A stretch of DNA of 64,000 bases, taken from Heliopora coerulea. Taxonomy: Eukaryota; Cnidaria; Anthozoa; Scleralcyonacea; Helioporidae. Below the pieces are notes generated by a model, which saw only the letters and a list, made by a program, of their open reading frames with translations, was not told the origin of the DNA and did no database searches. The DNA is taken from NCBI GenBank assembly GCA_030142905.1, contig JASJOG010000120.1, forward strand, positions 434,001 to 498,000. Reading direction: 5' to 3'. Shown piece after piece: positions 23,048-35,445 of this stretch. Numbering within the stretch: position 1 is the stretch's first letter; each line of letters begins with the position of its first letter. Position numbers and translations under genes: made by a program.

Positions 23048-25599
23048 GTCCACTAATTTATTTACCTATCCCTTAAATTTGCACAGAGTATGCGCTTTTA
23101 TATAGTGACTGATTGCATCGTTCTCGAACAAGACCACTGCATATCCGCGTATTCACTTCAAGTAAAGTCTCAAAAAACGGACAGGTACTTTGCAATCTAT
23201 TCCAGTTTTATCTATGACAGCTTTCAGCTCTTTCCATATTCATCTAGTGGTTCAAGTCTAAAGTACCACGCCACGGAAGTCCAACCTTGAAACAACTGTT
23301 ACTTGGCCTAGGGGCAAGTATTGCCTGTGCGTACACGTGTAGCCCACTGACTTCTCCTTTAGGGTTAGTTATCTACCGGCAGATGTCGAGGCTTATGTGA
23401 TCTGAAAACTTAACTTGACAACCGTCAAAGCGGATCTAACAAGCCGTAAAGTATATTTGTTTCCATATGGTTTTCGCCGACCAACGTTCGCACCTCGAAG
23501 TGTGGAAGCAAAGATGCAGTTCATGGCTACTACACTGGAAACTACCTCCGTTCCCTTAGTCGTTTAGAGCACTGCACTGGAGCTGTCGAGTTGTAGGATC
23601 CATTCTCAGCTGAAAGACCTTGGTATTTTAGTTCCATTTTAGGAACTGTACCAGCCGAGTCTTAAAATATAATTTCTAGCACTCCAAAGTTTAGCCGTGC
23701 TTCAAGACTAAATCTACATTTGATCAGCCGTTTAGTGTAAATTCCAAAAGTCTGTTCTAAGGTGATGAAAAATAAAATGTGCTGGCAAATAAAACAAGAA
23801 ACTGCACAATCTAGTTTATACTATCTGCTTTCCTAGCTCTTGAATTTCTGCCAATTTCTTTGCTTAACTTATAAACCTTTGTGCTTGTGGTCGCTTGCAA
23901 CACCGTTTTTGATCAGAAAATTTCAATTCTGAACAAAACTACTTCATTCCAATGTGGCATGCCAAATGTAAATCACATATTCCTACTAACTTGTGAAACA
24001 CGTATTGATAGAATTACGTGGCCGATTTCACGAACAAAACGAAATTTCCTGGATGAAGACATAAACGTGAACTATCTCTGCAAGATTTTCCAAGCCCTAA
24101 TATGAGTTGGCGTTTCCATTTCACTTGATCATCTTCCCCTACAGAAATCCTGGCGATAACCCTTGTATATATCGCTTTACACCTGCACGGTTTGTAAATC
24201 GTATACTTCTGGGTTTGACATTAAATGGATAACGGGATCTTGCTGCTTCTCTTAAAACTCTGTTTACCCACGTAAAAACGTGTGATTTGCTTTACGTCTG
24301 ATCTCCGTCTTGATCGGAAAAATTAGAAAAATCAGTCACTGGAACGATTCCTGATGGAAACATAATGACTGCTGACTGCATAAGTGCTTGTATATTTCTG
24401 TCACAGCTGCTGAATTATTCTATCTGATACATGCTGTTTTTTAAGACTGATACTGTTCCATGGAGAACGTATATGCGTAGTTCTGTCAAATTAAACTTCA
24501 CCAAATGCTGAACCTTGAACAGGACGTAGGTCTGTTGTTGTTTATTAAAAATAAAGTGCTACATTGGCAATGTTGATGTTTGTGTAAAAAGCCAAAAGAA
24601 TCGGGGAACTGCCAAAACTTACGAAATGAGAAAATGACGATTTGAAAAAAGACACTTTGTTGGAGTGAAACGAAAAATGACCAATAGGTTTAAAAAGTCA
24701 ATGATAAACTATTTGTAAGTAAAGGAAAAAATGACCAATTGAAGAAATCAATAACAAAGTATGTCAATAGTTGAAAATCATCTGCTAATTAAAATGTCCA
24801 TCAACATACTTGAAGAAGGGAGAACAGACAGAGGACATAAGGGAATGCTAATGCGGAAAGATTAAAATAAAGAAGAAGAATTAAAACCTCAAGGGAATAA
24901 AGAAGGCAAGCCAATGACTTTATCCACTCATACTTGATAACACTATCAACTTCTAAAATATTAAATAAATGAGGAAACTAAAGGAAATTTTAAAATATAG
25001 GAAATAAAGCGCACAATTTACTGTTTTAAACTGCCCTGGTTGGACAAAAATAGTTTTGTGAGGAATTAAATTAGAAGAAAAATACTGTGGAGATGAATGG
25101 ATCTAAGTTTGAAAATGAAACGTCTTTCCTGTCTTTTACGGCTATCATTGAAAAGTTACAAACTTTTAATCTGAAAGGGAATGATTGGTTCTATGAAAAT
25201 TAAGTGCAACAGGTTTGTGAAGATATTCCTCCTTAGGGAGCGAGGATATTCGGTGTGATCATTTGTTTTGTTTTTCTTTATCCTTGTCCTTTTAACATCC
25301 GAGAGGGTAATATCAGATTGTGAAGTACATTACTTCCCTACTTCCAGCACATCTTCATGTTATAAAACATATTTCATTACTCTTAAAGGCATGGTTTTAT
25401 AAATTTCAATCAAGAGTATCACTTATTGTTAACATTTGTGGTTTGAATAGTCCTCAAAGAAACTAGTGTCAACTTGCCTTCTAAAGAATTCTAACAGAAT
25501 ATACTCGATTGATTTCTTCCACCACAGTTGTGCGAAACGTAGATATTCTTATTTCAAGTAATTTGTATTTCTATGTACTCATTTCTTTGATCTGCTACG
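23048..25599. other. Probable intron, no feature recognised
   Basis: Only short chance ORFs. I see no coding, RNA or repeat structure apart from the near copy of GACCACCGCGTATCCGCGT at 23131-23149. Confidence 0.4.
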
Positions 25600-25630
25600 C
25601 TTTCGGCCCGTTTGCCCCGGACGTCTTCAG
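25600..25630 (-). ncRNA. Hammerhead-like motif (minus strand), Penelope-tail type
   Basis: Read on the minus strand: CTGAAGA, then a 5-bp stem GTCCG/CGGGC closing a 7-nt loop, then CGAAAG. It resembles the catalytic core in the Penelope tails at 57834 and 59657 but is degenerate, and no Penelope ORF is adjacent. Confidence 0.35.
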
Positions 25631-25763
25631 AGCATAACTGAAGATACTTGAAAAAGTCAGCATAGTTCGCTAACGACACACTCATTTGACACATGATTAC
25701 GTGAATACGTGATACTGGCTGTGATTAACCAGTAAAAGCTATAGTGACAATACATAACGTATT

Positions 25764-26056
25764 TAAAAAAAAAGTAAAGTAAAGTGTCTTTATTTATGCT
25801 GGATAACCCTATCAGCTATCTGAGCTGGTCTCTCTAGAGGTCCAGTAAGAGCCTACACTCATGGGTCCAGTGTTATGACAGGAGGAAACCGGAGTACCCG
25901 GAGAAAACCTGCGATGCTTGGTAGAGTCAAATTGGGCAACACTCTTCTCACATGTGACCAAGGTAACTTTAATCTGATTACTGCACGCGGTCGGAATCAA
26001 ACCCTAGTTACAGTGGTGAGAGACACGTGCACTACCACTGTGCCACCAGCACCCCC
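25764..26056 (-). repeat. tRNA-derived SINE, family 2
   Basis: On the minus strand the head reads GGTGGCACAGTGGTAGTGCA (A-box-like) and GGTTTGATTCC (B-box-like). A central part TTTTCTCCGGGTACTCCGGT, which I recall from widespread invertebrate SINEs, follows, and the tail is ATAAATAAAGACACTTTACT plus a T/A run. No sequence overlap with family 1. The plus-strand ORF at 25875-26078 is spurious. Confidence 0.7.
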
Positions 26057-26578
26057 GAAAATTTTACGAGATTTATGATTTATGAAATACAGATGACTAA
26101 ACTTTAGTCAGTGAATAACAATCTTGTGTTATAGTATTGTGTTTTAAAACTTCAACAGACTTGCGAACTCGAACTTGATAATTTAATAATTTGGAAAACG
26201 AAAATAAGAATGAAAGATGAGTGGACTCAATCAGCCTTGTATTTTGACAGAAAAATTCATGTATCTGATTACAGGCTCAAAAATTGAAACGTATGAATCT
26301 TCTAATAAACGCGTTTTGTTGACTTCCAATGGGTGGCGCCAGTACATCCTTGACGCAGGGGGGTAATAATTGTAACGAGGGGACAAAACGAACACGTGCG
26401 GGGCAACACCTGCCTTAAAGACTTTCATAATTTAGTGGGAAATAATTCAACAACTGACAAGTAACAGCATGTGACGTGTGGAGACGGCAAGCTAGATCGA
26501 TTACAGATACTTAGGGTGGTTTCTCAGCCAGTATCTTACTCCAAGCTATAATAAAAGCGTTATTATTTCATCTTTTGG

Positions 26579-26678
26579 TTAACTCTTTGCCAGCGGCCAC
26601 AACACTTTGATGTGTAAAATCGTTTGGCGTTAGCCCGAGTAAAATCACAGAATTCTTATCCCGCTGCGAAAGAGTTAA
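26579..26678. mobile_element. Short TTAA-flanked MITE-like repeat
   Basis: 100 bp from TTAACTCTTTG to AAAGAGTTAA; the internal motif is the inverse of the family's (AAAATCGTTTGGCGTTAG), so the copy lies in the opposite orientation to 13900. Another copy lies 7 bp downstream. Confidence 0.6.
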
Positions 26679-26685
26679 TCTCTCT

Positions 26686-26786
26686 TTAACTCTTTCCCTG
26701 GTACATAAAACTTTTATAAATTTTCTATGGCTAACTCCAGAAATTTTTACTCGTCAAAGAGAGTGCTCCCGCAGTGAAAGAGTTAA
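26686..26786. mobile_element. Short TTAA-flanked MITE-like repeat
   Basis: 101 bp, TTAACTCTTTC ... GAAAGAGTTAA, with internal GGCTAACTCCAG and TTTTTACTCGTC. Tandem neighbour of 26579-26678, but in the opposite orientation. Confidence 0.6.
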
Positions 26787-27559
26787 TGCTGATGATTTTG
26801 TCAGTCCATGAGATTTATGATCCCAAGTGCTTAACTGCGAAACTATGACTATGTCCTATTATTTTTAATTCAGTATTATAATTTCCTTAGCGTTAAATTT
26901 GATTTGATTATGATATTCAGCCAACGTCGAAACGTTGGTTCCTATATTTGTAAGTAAAGTGAACTTCTTCAGTCTTTTACCCTCATAAAAAATGATTTAA
27001 ACTACATAAGTGCCTATCTTTATCCATGCGTTCACCTTGGAACACATGCTCCGAGTTTACATGAGATCCCACCTTCGAATTCAGAAAATGAAATAATTCT
27101 TCTAGGCATTTAGGTAGAAATTGTTTTTGAAGACATCACAATTTGGCGCCGCCCAGAACTGATTCCCAACGACTTTGGCGCCCGGGGGCAACTGCCCCCT
27201 TTTGCACCATTTCTCACTGCACCACTGCGTTTCTGGCTCCAAGCCTTATACGATGAGAAGGAAACATCCATGACAATAAAACCTTCCTAGCGGAAAACTC
27301 GATGCTGGTACAGAAAGTGGTTCTTTGCCGGCTTGCACAGTTGTGGGTATTTTCTCCGACTGTAGACCTAAAAGTGAATGTTGCCGCACGTAAGACCCCA
27401 AGTATTTTAGACAATCTTTTGACCCAAAATTGACGGGAAAGAAGAAAAAGCACAAAAATTTAACTGGACTCGTCCAGGTTTTTCTCACTCTTATTTTGAT
27501 TATAATCACCGATTGCACATGATTCTTATTTTGATGGTTACGCGATGATGGTGCCAGCA

Positions 27560-30390
27560 AGAGGAAGTTGGAAGAGCCCCATGACACTCCTACAGAAAAG
27601 AAACCAAGAGACGGTGACCAAATGGGTGGAGAAGAAGTTCAAAACCTCAGAATGATGATGACGGCCCTTGTTAGTGGCCTCTGCCTACACGATTTCCTGA
27701 GGAAAGTCGAACTCAAACCATGAAAAGATCGGAAGCGTTACATGTTGCAGATTATACGACGTAAATCTAAACCCATTCTCCATCATCTTCCGAAGGAATC
27801 GAAGCAGAAGATCGAAGGCCTCATATGGTACATCAGTGTCAAAGTACGATTTGTGAAACCCAAACCTGATGGCAATGATTTGACCACCGAAACACGTTTC
27901 CAAAGTTGAAACTCAAGCAAGCCAAGCAAAAAGTCATCCAATTGCTACTTGTCTATCAGAAAGATGGAAGTGGGCATTAAATTAAATACATCATGTTAAC
28001 ATTAAGTATAGCTCAGTATACCCTGTTAAAAGGTTCGGGTTACATTTCATTACCGTGGAAGTTGCGCAACAAAAAGCCACAATTACCAATAAGAATTCTG
28101 ACAATAAGTGTTTAGGTTTTATGTGGTCGGTCCTTGCGGCAATTCATCCTCTTCAGCAACGTAATAATCTCGAAAGACTCTACCATTATTAGAATTTTCA
28201 GGGTGAATCTTGAATGAATTTTGATGAAATTGAGGTTTGCTGTGATGAAGAACAAAGTTGGCAAATTCGAGGGATAAAACAACACTTTTGTCAACATCTA
28301 TGGTTTTCAATCAGCAGTTTTTGCAACCTATATAAATAAAGAACGATTTAAAACACGTGTAAATTTGCTGCTGTATTCACAAGGCATTACGAAACACTCA
28401 ATTGCTACACGATCAAAGTCAAATAAAACCCCGAACGTATTATTGTCCATGCTGTCTACATGAGTTTATTCGAGAAGACCTTCTACAAAACTATGCACCT
28501 CACTACTCTTAACATGGTCCACAGTTTATCGAGCTCTCGAACGAGGACAATGCCTAGTTTTATTTCAAGGATTGCCATAAACAATTAAAAGTAGCTTTCG
28601 TTATTTTTATTGATTTCAAGAGTTTAACAACCAAGATCCACACAGTCAAGCCGAATCCTGAAAAGGCCGGCTCCCCTTATACTTATGTTGAATCCAGCAA
28701 CCACAATGCCTTTCGAAATCTTCTTTGTAATGTTAATTGGAGCAATTTAAAAAACTGCAAAGTGTTCTGGTAGTTAAACTCAGCTGACGTTATGAGGGGA
28801 ACTGGCTAGTCTTCTACCCCCGAGTGATATCAGCACCATCAACCATGTGGATTTTCCTACTTGGTTGTTTCTGAAGTAGAACGACACTGTAAAGCTCTGG
28901 TGACGTACCTGGGTGAAGATGATGTTGACAAGTTTCTCGAGTGCTTGGAAACAGAACTATAAAATATTCGAGAGAAACTTCATTTCGGTGAACCAATGGG
29001 AATTAGCAGTCACCAAGAGAAATTATTGCAAAGAAGCCGTCAACTGTCATCTCTGTGGGTTTGAGCTCGGCGCCGATCATGTTGGAGATCATTGTCATCT
29101 CATCGAACTGTTCCGTGGAGCAGTGCATAATAAATGCTAGTTGAAATAAAAGTTTACAGGACTAATATCAGGGATCCTACATAATCTACGTGGCTATGAC
29201 TCTCACTTAATCATGCAAGGCATTGGAAAACTAAACAACAAGAAAATTAATCCTATCCCGAAGACCACGAAAAGGTACATTCCTTTCTTTATCGATAATC
29301 TGAACTTTATTGACTCTCTACGATTTATAAACCCATCATTGGATGAGCTTGTGTCAAACCATTCGAAGAACGGCGCTGACATGTTCTCCATTCTAAAAAA
29401 GCACATCAACGATGACAAGGATATCGCTGCTGTTACGAAAGGATATCTATCCATACGATTATATGATTTACTTGGAGAAGTTTAATGATAAATGTCTACT
29501 ACCTAAAAAATCGTATTACAGCTTATTAAATGATAAACATATTGCTGATACTGACCATGATCTCGCAGCACGCGTCTTTGAATTTCCCAACTGTCAGAAT
29601 ATTCAATACAGTGATTAGCATACTTTATACCTCTCTCTGACATCCTTTGTCTGGGTGATGTATTCGAAAACTCCCGAAACGTCTGTCTGAAAGCGTACAA
29701 CTTGGATTATTGTCAAAGCCCTGGTTTGGCTTGATAAGCTTGTTTAAAAATGACAAACGTTGAACTCGAACTCTTAACCGATCCAGCTATGTACTTGACT
29801 ATTGAAGACGGGCTTCGTGGTTAAATATCCATGATTTGGAACTGTTTCAGAAAAACCAACAACCTACAAGTTTCAGACTACGGTCCTAAGCAAGAAACGT
29901 CCGACGTAATTTATCTTGACGTAAATATTTTCTATGCCTGAGGTATGTCACAACCTCTTCTAACTGGGGAATTCGACTGCCAGACCGTCCAAGAAATTGC
30001 TTCAGTCGACATCCCAGAAATTCCAGACGACGACGAACAAGGCTGTATTTTAGGAACCGTTCTCCGCTTTTCCAGAATTATATAAGCTCCATAATGACTA
30101 TATCCTTTAGCTCCAGAGAAAATGAAGATTATACCAGAAATAGAATCACCCTACTGCCAGCAGTTTATTAAAGACTTAAATCTTGGTAGTGGCGCGGTAC
30201 CCAAGTTAGTTCCTAATTTTCTGGATAAGAGCAACTATGTCGTACACTATCGTAACCTAGAGCTGTACTTAGTACTGGGAATAGCCGCCGTTAACGCAGT
30301 CTTCCTGCACTCGTGTAGACGGATGAAAAAGGAACTTTTCAAAAATGTTTATGTCACAGTATGGTGTCCATCGCGATATTTAAAATAGTG
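27560..30390 (+). pseudogene. Decayed Maverick/Polinton type-B DNA polymerase
   Basis: Segments in all three frames, in the right order, resemble the protein-primed DNA polymerase of Polintons. In order: a basic leader near 27560-27650; LRNKKATITNKNSDNKC (about 28060) and WSVLAAIHP (about 28123); LKVAFVIFIDFKS (28590-28630, exonuclease motif DxE-like region); a CHLCGFELG...DHCH zinc/HNH-like segment (29047-29100) and HNLRGYDSHLI (about 29180); LNFIDSLRFINPSLDELV (about 29300); YPYDYM (about 29455); and GAVPKLVPNFLDK with YVVHYRNLELYL (30195-30275). Many stops and frameshifts, plus a MITE insertion at 28697-28805. No integrase, ATPase, protease or capsid gene is seen nearby, so only a fragment remains. 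Confidence 0.75.
28697..28805 (-). mobile_element. Partial MITE inside the Polinton relic
   Basis: On the minus strand it starts near GTTCCCCTCATAACGTCAGC and runs into AACTACCAGAAC and AATTAACATTACAAAGAAGA, matching the MITE at 6115-6291. It interrupts the polymerase relic, so it inserted after the Polinton. Confidence 0.6.
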
Positions 30391-32861
30391 GACCAACGTA
30401 TCATTTTTGTGTCGCTTTTGCCTGTTTTAATTTTAGCCTAATGTCCTATCTTCAGATCAACTCTGCCGAATATTCAAACTGACTACGCTAGGAAGCTTTA
30501 CATTGTTAGGTTACGCTCACCTCCGATTTCAAAGGCCATTCTTAATCGTTTTGACAGAGGATGAAGACGGAGAAAATCTTAAAAATTTTGGGTTTGACTA
30601 AGCCAGGCCTGTGTTAGGTGAGACAACTTGGCTGTACCAAGTAGGCTGTTATTGTTTTCAAATCGTGTATTCGTATTCGTGTGGACGGGCTAAAACGATT
30701 CGAAAATGCTATAATAAAGGCGGAAGTATTTTTGAAAACAGAGAAAAAAAATTTGCGTTTTCAAACGAAAAGGTGATCCGGATACGTGTGGAGAGGGCAT
30801 TAATGGATGCTTGAGCTGATACAGACACGTCGCTTTTTTTATTTGTACATTTAAATCTTGAGCTGATGCAGACACTGCATATCTTTGACTTGTATTTAAC
30901 CTCTGTTTTTAGAAATCAGTTAAAATTTGTTTGAGCTGTCGTCCCAATCAAATCACTACGTAGACAGAAATTTGAGATGAACATTTTCAACGTAACCAAC
31001 TCAGAGGGTGAGCCTAGCAGACACATTTACATGCTGCAATAGCCCTACTGCCAGCGTTACCCTGGTAAACTTTGAGGGGAAATTTAGTCCCCTGGTTACC
31101 TTGCAACTTATGTATGTGAAACATAAGTGGGCAATAGACTAGAGTATTCCATCTATTTCGCGTAACACTGCTAGAGTAACACTACTCCCACATAAACCGG
31201 TCCAAAGTTGGTTATGACTCATGCACAGTTTAGTATTCATAATCACGCTTTTAAACAAACTCTCGTTAAAGGTAAAATGAATGTGCTTTTTCAGCTTTTG
31301 TAACTCTTTGACGTTGACTTGCTAAACAAGTCCTAATATTCCCTATATTTACCCATATAATGAACATCTAAACCAACAACGTCGTTGAGAACAATAGTTA
31401 AAACCTTGTCACAGCATTCAGGATTAGCAAATTAGCCATAGGCTGCCATCGATTCCTTGCTTGCTTTAAACTAAAGCCGTTCTTGTTCAGAAACCTACAG
31501 ATGGTCCTTCAATGAACCCCATTCGCATTTCGGAATTTAGATTCCTTACCGAAAAATTTGCATCCATTCTGGAAAGTTCTAATCAACATCCTTTCTCTCT
31601 TCCTCTTGTTCAACAACTTGTGCAGACCAATCTCTTGATTGTTTCCGGGGAGTTTCCCTTAAATTGCGTTGCTTATGTGCCATTGATTTAGAAACCCAAC
31701 GTTGTCTGACAATTTCATTATAACTTGGACTTGTGATGTGGTCTCGGTAAAGCACTAGCACATTGAATCAATGCTGTTTAAAAGCTGTGAAAAGGTTCGT
31801 TTTGGTGACAGCTAACATTACTCTCAAAAGAATTTGGTGGAGTTCAGCATGTTGTTTTTTGATCATCAGATACACCAATGGAAATTAACCGTCATGACCA
31901 AGTGTATAAAGAAAGCAAATAGTCCATGAAACTGTCTCTTAGCAATTACGAAACCTAAGGCACTTACATGTGGACAATCTCTATGTAATTTTATGTTTAT
32001 TTTTAAGATTTTTTACGCTCATTTAAGGATGGCGGATTCACTTGTGATGTTCCATAATTGTGGCCAAAAATATTGGTACCACTCTTAAAAATGAATACGC
32101 TTTCCATTTATTCCCTTCATTTTTTTTTTACTGTAAATATCAATGCCCAACAGAAAATACGTGATAAGGTATTCTATGCTGGGCATTGATGTAATACTAA
32201 GATCGTGTTTTCCGTTTGTTGAATGGATTGCTGTACCCCCTTCCTGTTGTAAGTATTCGGTCGATTCTTTTCGTCGCTTGTGATACAGGAGGGTCGAAGC
32301 AACACTTTAGGTTATGCAAGAATGGCGTCTCTAGGGACGCAATTAGAGAGGGGTTGGGGATTGTGACCCCTAAACTCTTTGTGAGAAATCTGATGTGTGC
32401 CTTTTAAGCGATAGCTTTTCTCCTTCGTTTCCAAAAGCCTTGGAGATCTACTTCACTTGAAAAGATCAAAATCTCCCCGATGATGCCTTGATTCTACCGT
32501 CCGACCCTAGCCCTTCGAAATTGGTATTGTGCCCCTGCGTCTCGGAATGTCTTATGCCACGTTTGTTTATAGTATGGCGAGATCGTTGAGAAGCGGTGTG
32601 TCTTCATTGAATTCAGATTACGGCTGGCTGAAGGGTTTGCCAATACAAATACTATCCACGGTCATGTCGGTTATATCCAACGGGAATTCATAAGTGCTTC
32701 CACGAAGCGACTGTGACACTAATATGATATGAGCAATGCAGTCACCACTTTCAGTTTAGCGGGAAGTTGTATACATAGAAAAGTTCTCAATTTTTTTAAA
32801 GTTATTATTTTATCGTTTTGTAGGAGAAAGACCGTTGGATACAGACGTACGTGACGGAACT
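30391..32861. other. No gene recognised
   Basis: Contains only short chance ORFs. Sequence around 30670-30800 has inverted-looking CGTGTGGA blocks that may be a decayed DNA element, but no ends can be fixed. Confidence 0.4.
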
Positions 32862-32888
32862 GATAGATAGATAGATAGATAGATAGAT
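32862..32888. repeat. (GATA)n tetranucleotide tail of the LINE
   Basis: About 6.5 perfect GATA units, the 3' end of the minus-strand LINE. Confidence 0.9.
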
Positions 32889-33095
32889 GTTTTTAATTGG
32901 TAAAGCTTGCAGCCATAGGCTGAATTATGTTTACCTTACAAGATACATTCACTTCTACTATGTTACACCAGTTCTACAATTTACCTGGAACTAACGGAAG
33001 TTTAGAAACAATAAGTAAAATTTACTCTAATGGAAAATTTTTAAAAAGGTCGATTCTAATGTTAAGAGTTATTCAATCTAAAATACTAAAATTGG

Positions 33096-34373
33096 TTAAA
33101 ATTTTAATGCGTTTGCGATAAAAAAACTGTTTTTAAAACGGTTTGTTCTGAAGTTTACATTAAACTTATGTTTGGTCCTAAGTTCGGTAGCATAGATATG
33201 TCGCGGAGGGAGAAATTCGTGAAGTTTGTGGTTTTCATCACTCATGATATCCAGGAAAAGATTATTCGTTATCTTTTCTCTTCTGGTACTGAGGTGTTGG
33301 AGGCCAGTAATTATCAGCGCATCTGCATATGAGGTCCAGGGATAGATTATTTTCAACGCTCTTTTCTGAATCATTTCCAAGTCGTTGGATAAGTAGTTGG
33401 ACAGACTGTTGTGAAAGACTGGGCATGCATATTCCAAGATTGGTCTAATACATGTGCTGTAAAATACAATTAATTCCTTAGTCCCAACTTTGGCTCGTTT
33501 GAGTTGTGACAAAAAGTATAATCGCTTTCTTGCTTTCACGATGGTTTGGTAAATGTGATCGTTCCATTTTAAATTGTTGGAAACGGTTAATCCGAGGATT
33601 TTTGCACACGGAACCACCTCCAAAGGGGTATCGTTCACAATAACTGGATCGAAAGTACCACTTGGTTCACCAAAGCCAATACGTAATTCTTTACATTTCT
33701 GTTCATTCAATTGAAATTTTAATTGAGAGATTTGGGTTAGTAGATCATTAACTGTGGTCTGGATTCTGCTTTCGTTGCATTTGCTGACTAATTCATCAAC
33801 AGTTGTGTCATCTACGAACTTCCACATGTCACCACAAGAGACTGTTAGTTTATCGATCATTATTAAATATAGCCATGGACCTAATTTTGTACCCTGTGGA
33901 ACTCCGGCGGGAACTTCAGCCCAATCCGAGTAATCCTCTTGGTTTAGCTTTACCCTTTGTTTTCTGCATGTGAGAAAATCTGTAATCCAGTTGACAACCC
34001 AATGCGGTAAATTATATGTTTGGAGTTTGGTAACCAATAAGCCATGATCTATCAGGTCAAAAGCCTTTTTAAAGTCAAATAAGATGACTCTGACCGTAGC
34101 ACCAGTTCCATCGGTAGAACCATTCCAAGAGTGTAACATACTTATAAGTGCAAACGTCGGGCTAGATTTTGGAATTGTGCCAAATTGATTAGGATCAATT
34201 CTTTGAAGTACAGTTGGTTTAATGTATTCTTCTACTATATAATCCTCTGCTATTTTGGAGATGATGGGTGTTAAGGATATTGGTCGTAGATGTTTATTTA
34301 CCTCTCGAACGGGTTTTTGTTTCGGAATTGGAACGATATATAAATGATAAAGGTGAGACCCGCTCCCATACTA
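33096..34373 (-). CDS. LINE reverse transcriptase, intact from truncation point to stop
   Basis: The frame is open from just after a TAG near 34373 to the stop at 33096, about 425 residues. Motifs: VPIPKQKP and LRPISLTPIISKIAE (RT fingers), FDFKKAFDLIDH (motif A), GVPQGTKLGPWLYLI (motif B) and FVDDTT (catalytic strand), ending in RTNRFKNSF, typical of CR1/L2 C-termini. No stop or frameshift in this span, so this is the least decayed retroelement ORF in the window. The first ATG (34139) lies inside the RT domain and is not a natural start. Confidence 0.85.
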
Positions 34374-35409
34374 GTTGACTTACGGTAATTGTTTGTCGTG
34401 AGAGTCTGCAGCCTTTTTACAACACTAGTCACTAGACTGCAGAATAATATTTAAGTTGGAGATGGTCTAGTAGGATGACGGCTCTTGTTAAATTTTCGAG
34501 AATCACTTACGAAGATATACCTCCAGATTTTAGTTGTTTTCAGTAATTACTTCCTCAAAGGTGAATACTGGTATAAATCAGTTTAGCATATTCTCATCTA
34601 AGTGAAAATTGGTCGTTTGCAACGTTAAGTCATTCTTTTATGTCTTCTTCTGCCACGTATGGGTGATTGTAAGATTGGTATGTAAGTATTTTGTGTATTA
34701 TACTTGTCTGAATCAATGATACATGGTGCTGGAATGAAAATATTGCTAACAAACGTTTGAAACGGTATGACCTAAAAATGAATGTACTTGCCGCCAATAT
34801 TGTGGAAACTCATCAAAAGCAACTGGTTGACACCAAATGATGTTAACGTATTATTATAAAATATACCATGTCTTGAAGCAAATGAGCGATTAGATACACC
34901 CGCTGCCGAGGAAATATTATTTAACTTTTTTTCCCGAGGAAAAGAAGAAATTAAATCACTAATTCCCCACAATCACGGAATAACTTTTTAGTACTATAAT
35001 TACCTAGGAAAATTTCGAGAAGCCTTAGCTGGAAAGGTAGGGCAATGGTTCATGCATGCAACTTCCTTCCACAGCCTGTGCCTAAAAGAGTAAAGGGCCT
35101 TCATTTTGTAACTTTCCATGGTGTTATTCATGAGTAAAATTTAGTTAAAGGCATAAGACTTATTTGCCTCATAAATTTCTCTCAAGTCATTTATGAAGAA
35201 AATTTAGTAAGCAGAAGTGAAATTTACTTTTTCATTGAGCGATGAGGAAAATTTGTGCTTAAACGTCCTCCAAAACAACGTAGTGAAATGTGGCCGGGGT
35301 TTCATATTTTAAGTATATTCAAACAATGAAAAAATATCAACTATTATATCAATGTTGTAAGTGTTGAGTTAATAAAACTGATGGTCAGCCTTCAAAAGTG
35401 TCGATTAAG
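34374..35409. other. No gene recognised
   Basis: No ORF, RNA or repeat that I can support. Confidence 0.4.
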
Positions 35410-35445
35410 GCGGTGATGAGGACGAAGAACCAGGCAAAGATGACG
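35410..35445 (+). CDS. Possible 36-nt phase 1-1 exon
   Basis: Lies between GTCGATTAAG and GACG|GTACGG, divisible by three and in phase 1-1. Encodes acidic GDEDEEPGKDD, similar in character to the other linker exons but with no direct homology. The acceptor has a poor pyrimidine tract. Could be chance. Confidence 0.25.

Larger units (their letters stand above)
32862..34373 (-). mobile_element. 5'-truncated non-LTR retrotransposon (CR1/L2/Jockey group)
   Basis: Minus-strand reverse transcriptase ORF, a 3' untranslated region of about 200 bp and a terminal tetranucleotide tail, (ATCT)n on the minus strand, at 32862-32888. Such microsatellite tails and 5' truncation are typical of CR1/L2-like LINEs. 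The endonuclease is missing, consistent with incomplete reverse transcription. Confidence 0.85.

Noticed and set aside
25875..26078. 67-codon ORF
   Set aside because: Antisense of SINE family 2.
26911..26942. Further hammerhead-like motif (CAACGTCGAAACGTTG)
   Set aside because: Only the CGAAACG palindrome is present; no CTGANGA core or stem II.
27214..27587. Two overlapping minus-strand ORFs (79 and 113 codons)
   Set aside because: Low-complexity, no motif, and partly overlapping the leader of the plus-strand Polinton relic.
30670..30800. hAT-like MITE with CGTGTGGA inverted blocks
   Set aside because: Similarity between blocks is too short to fix ends or a target duplication.
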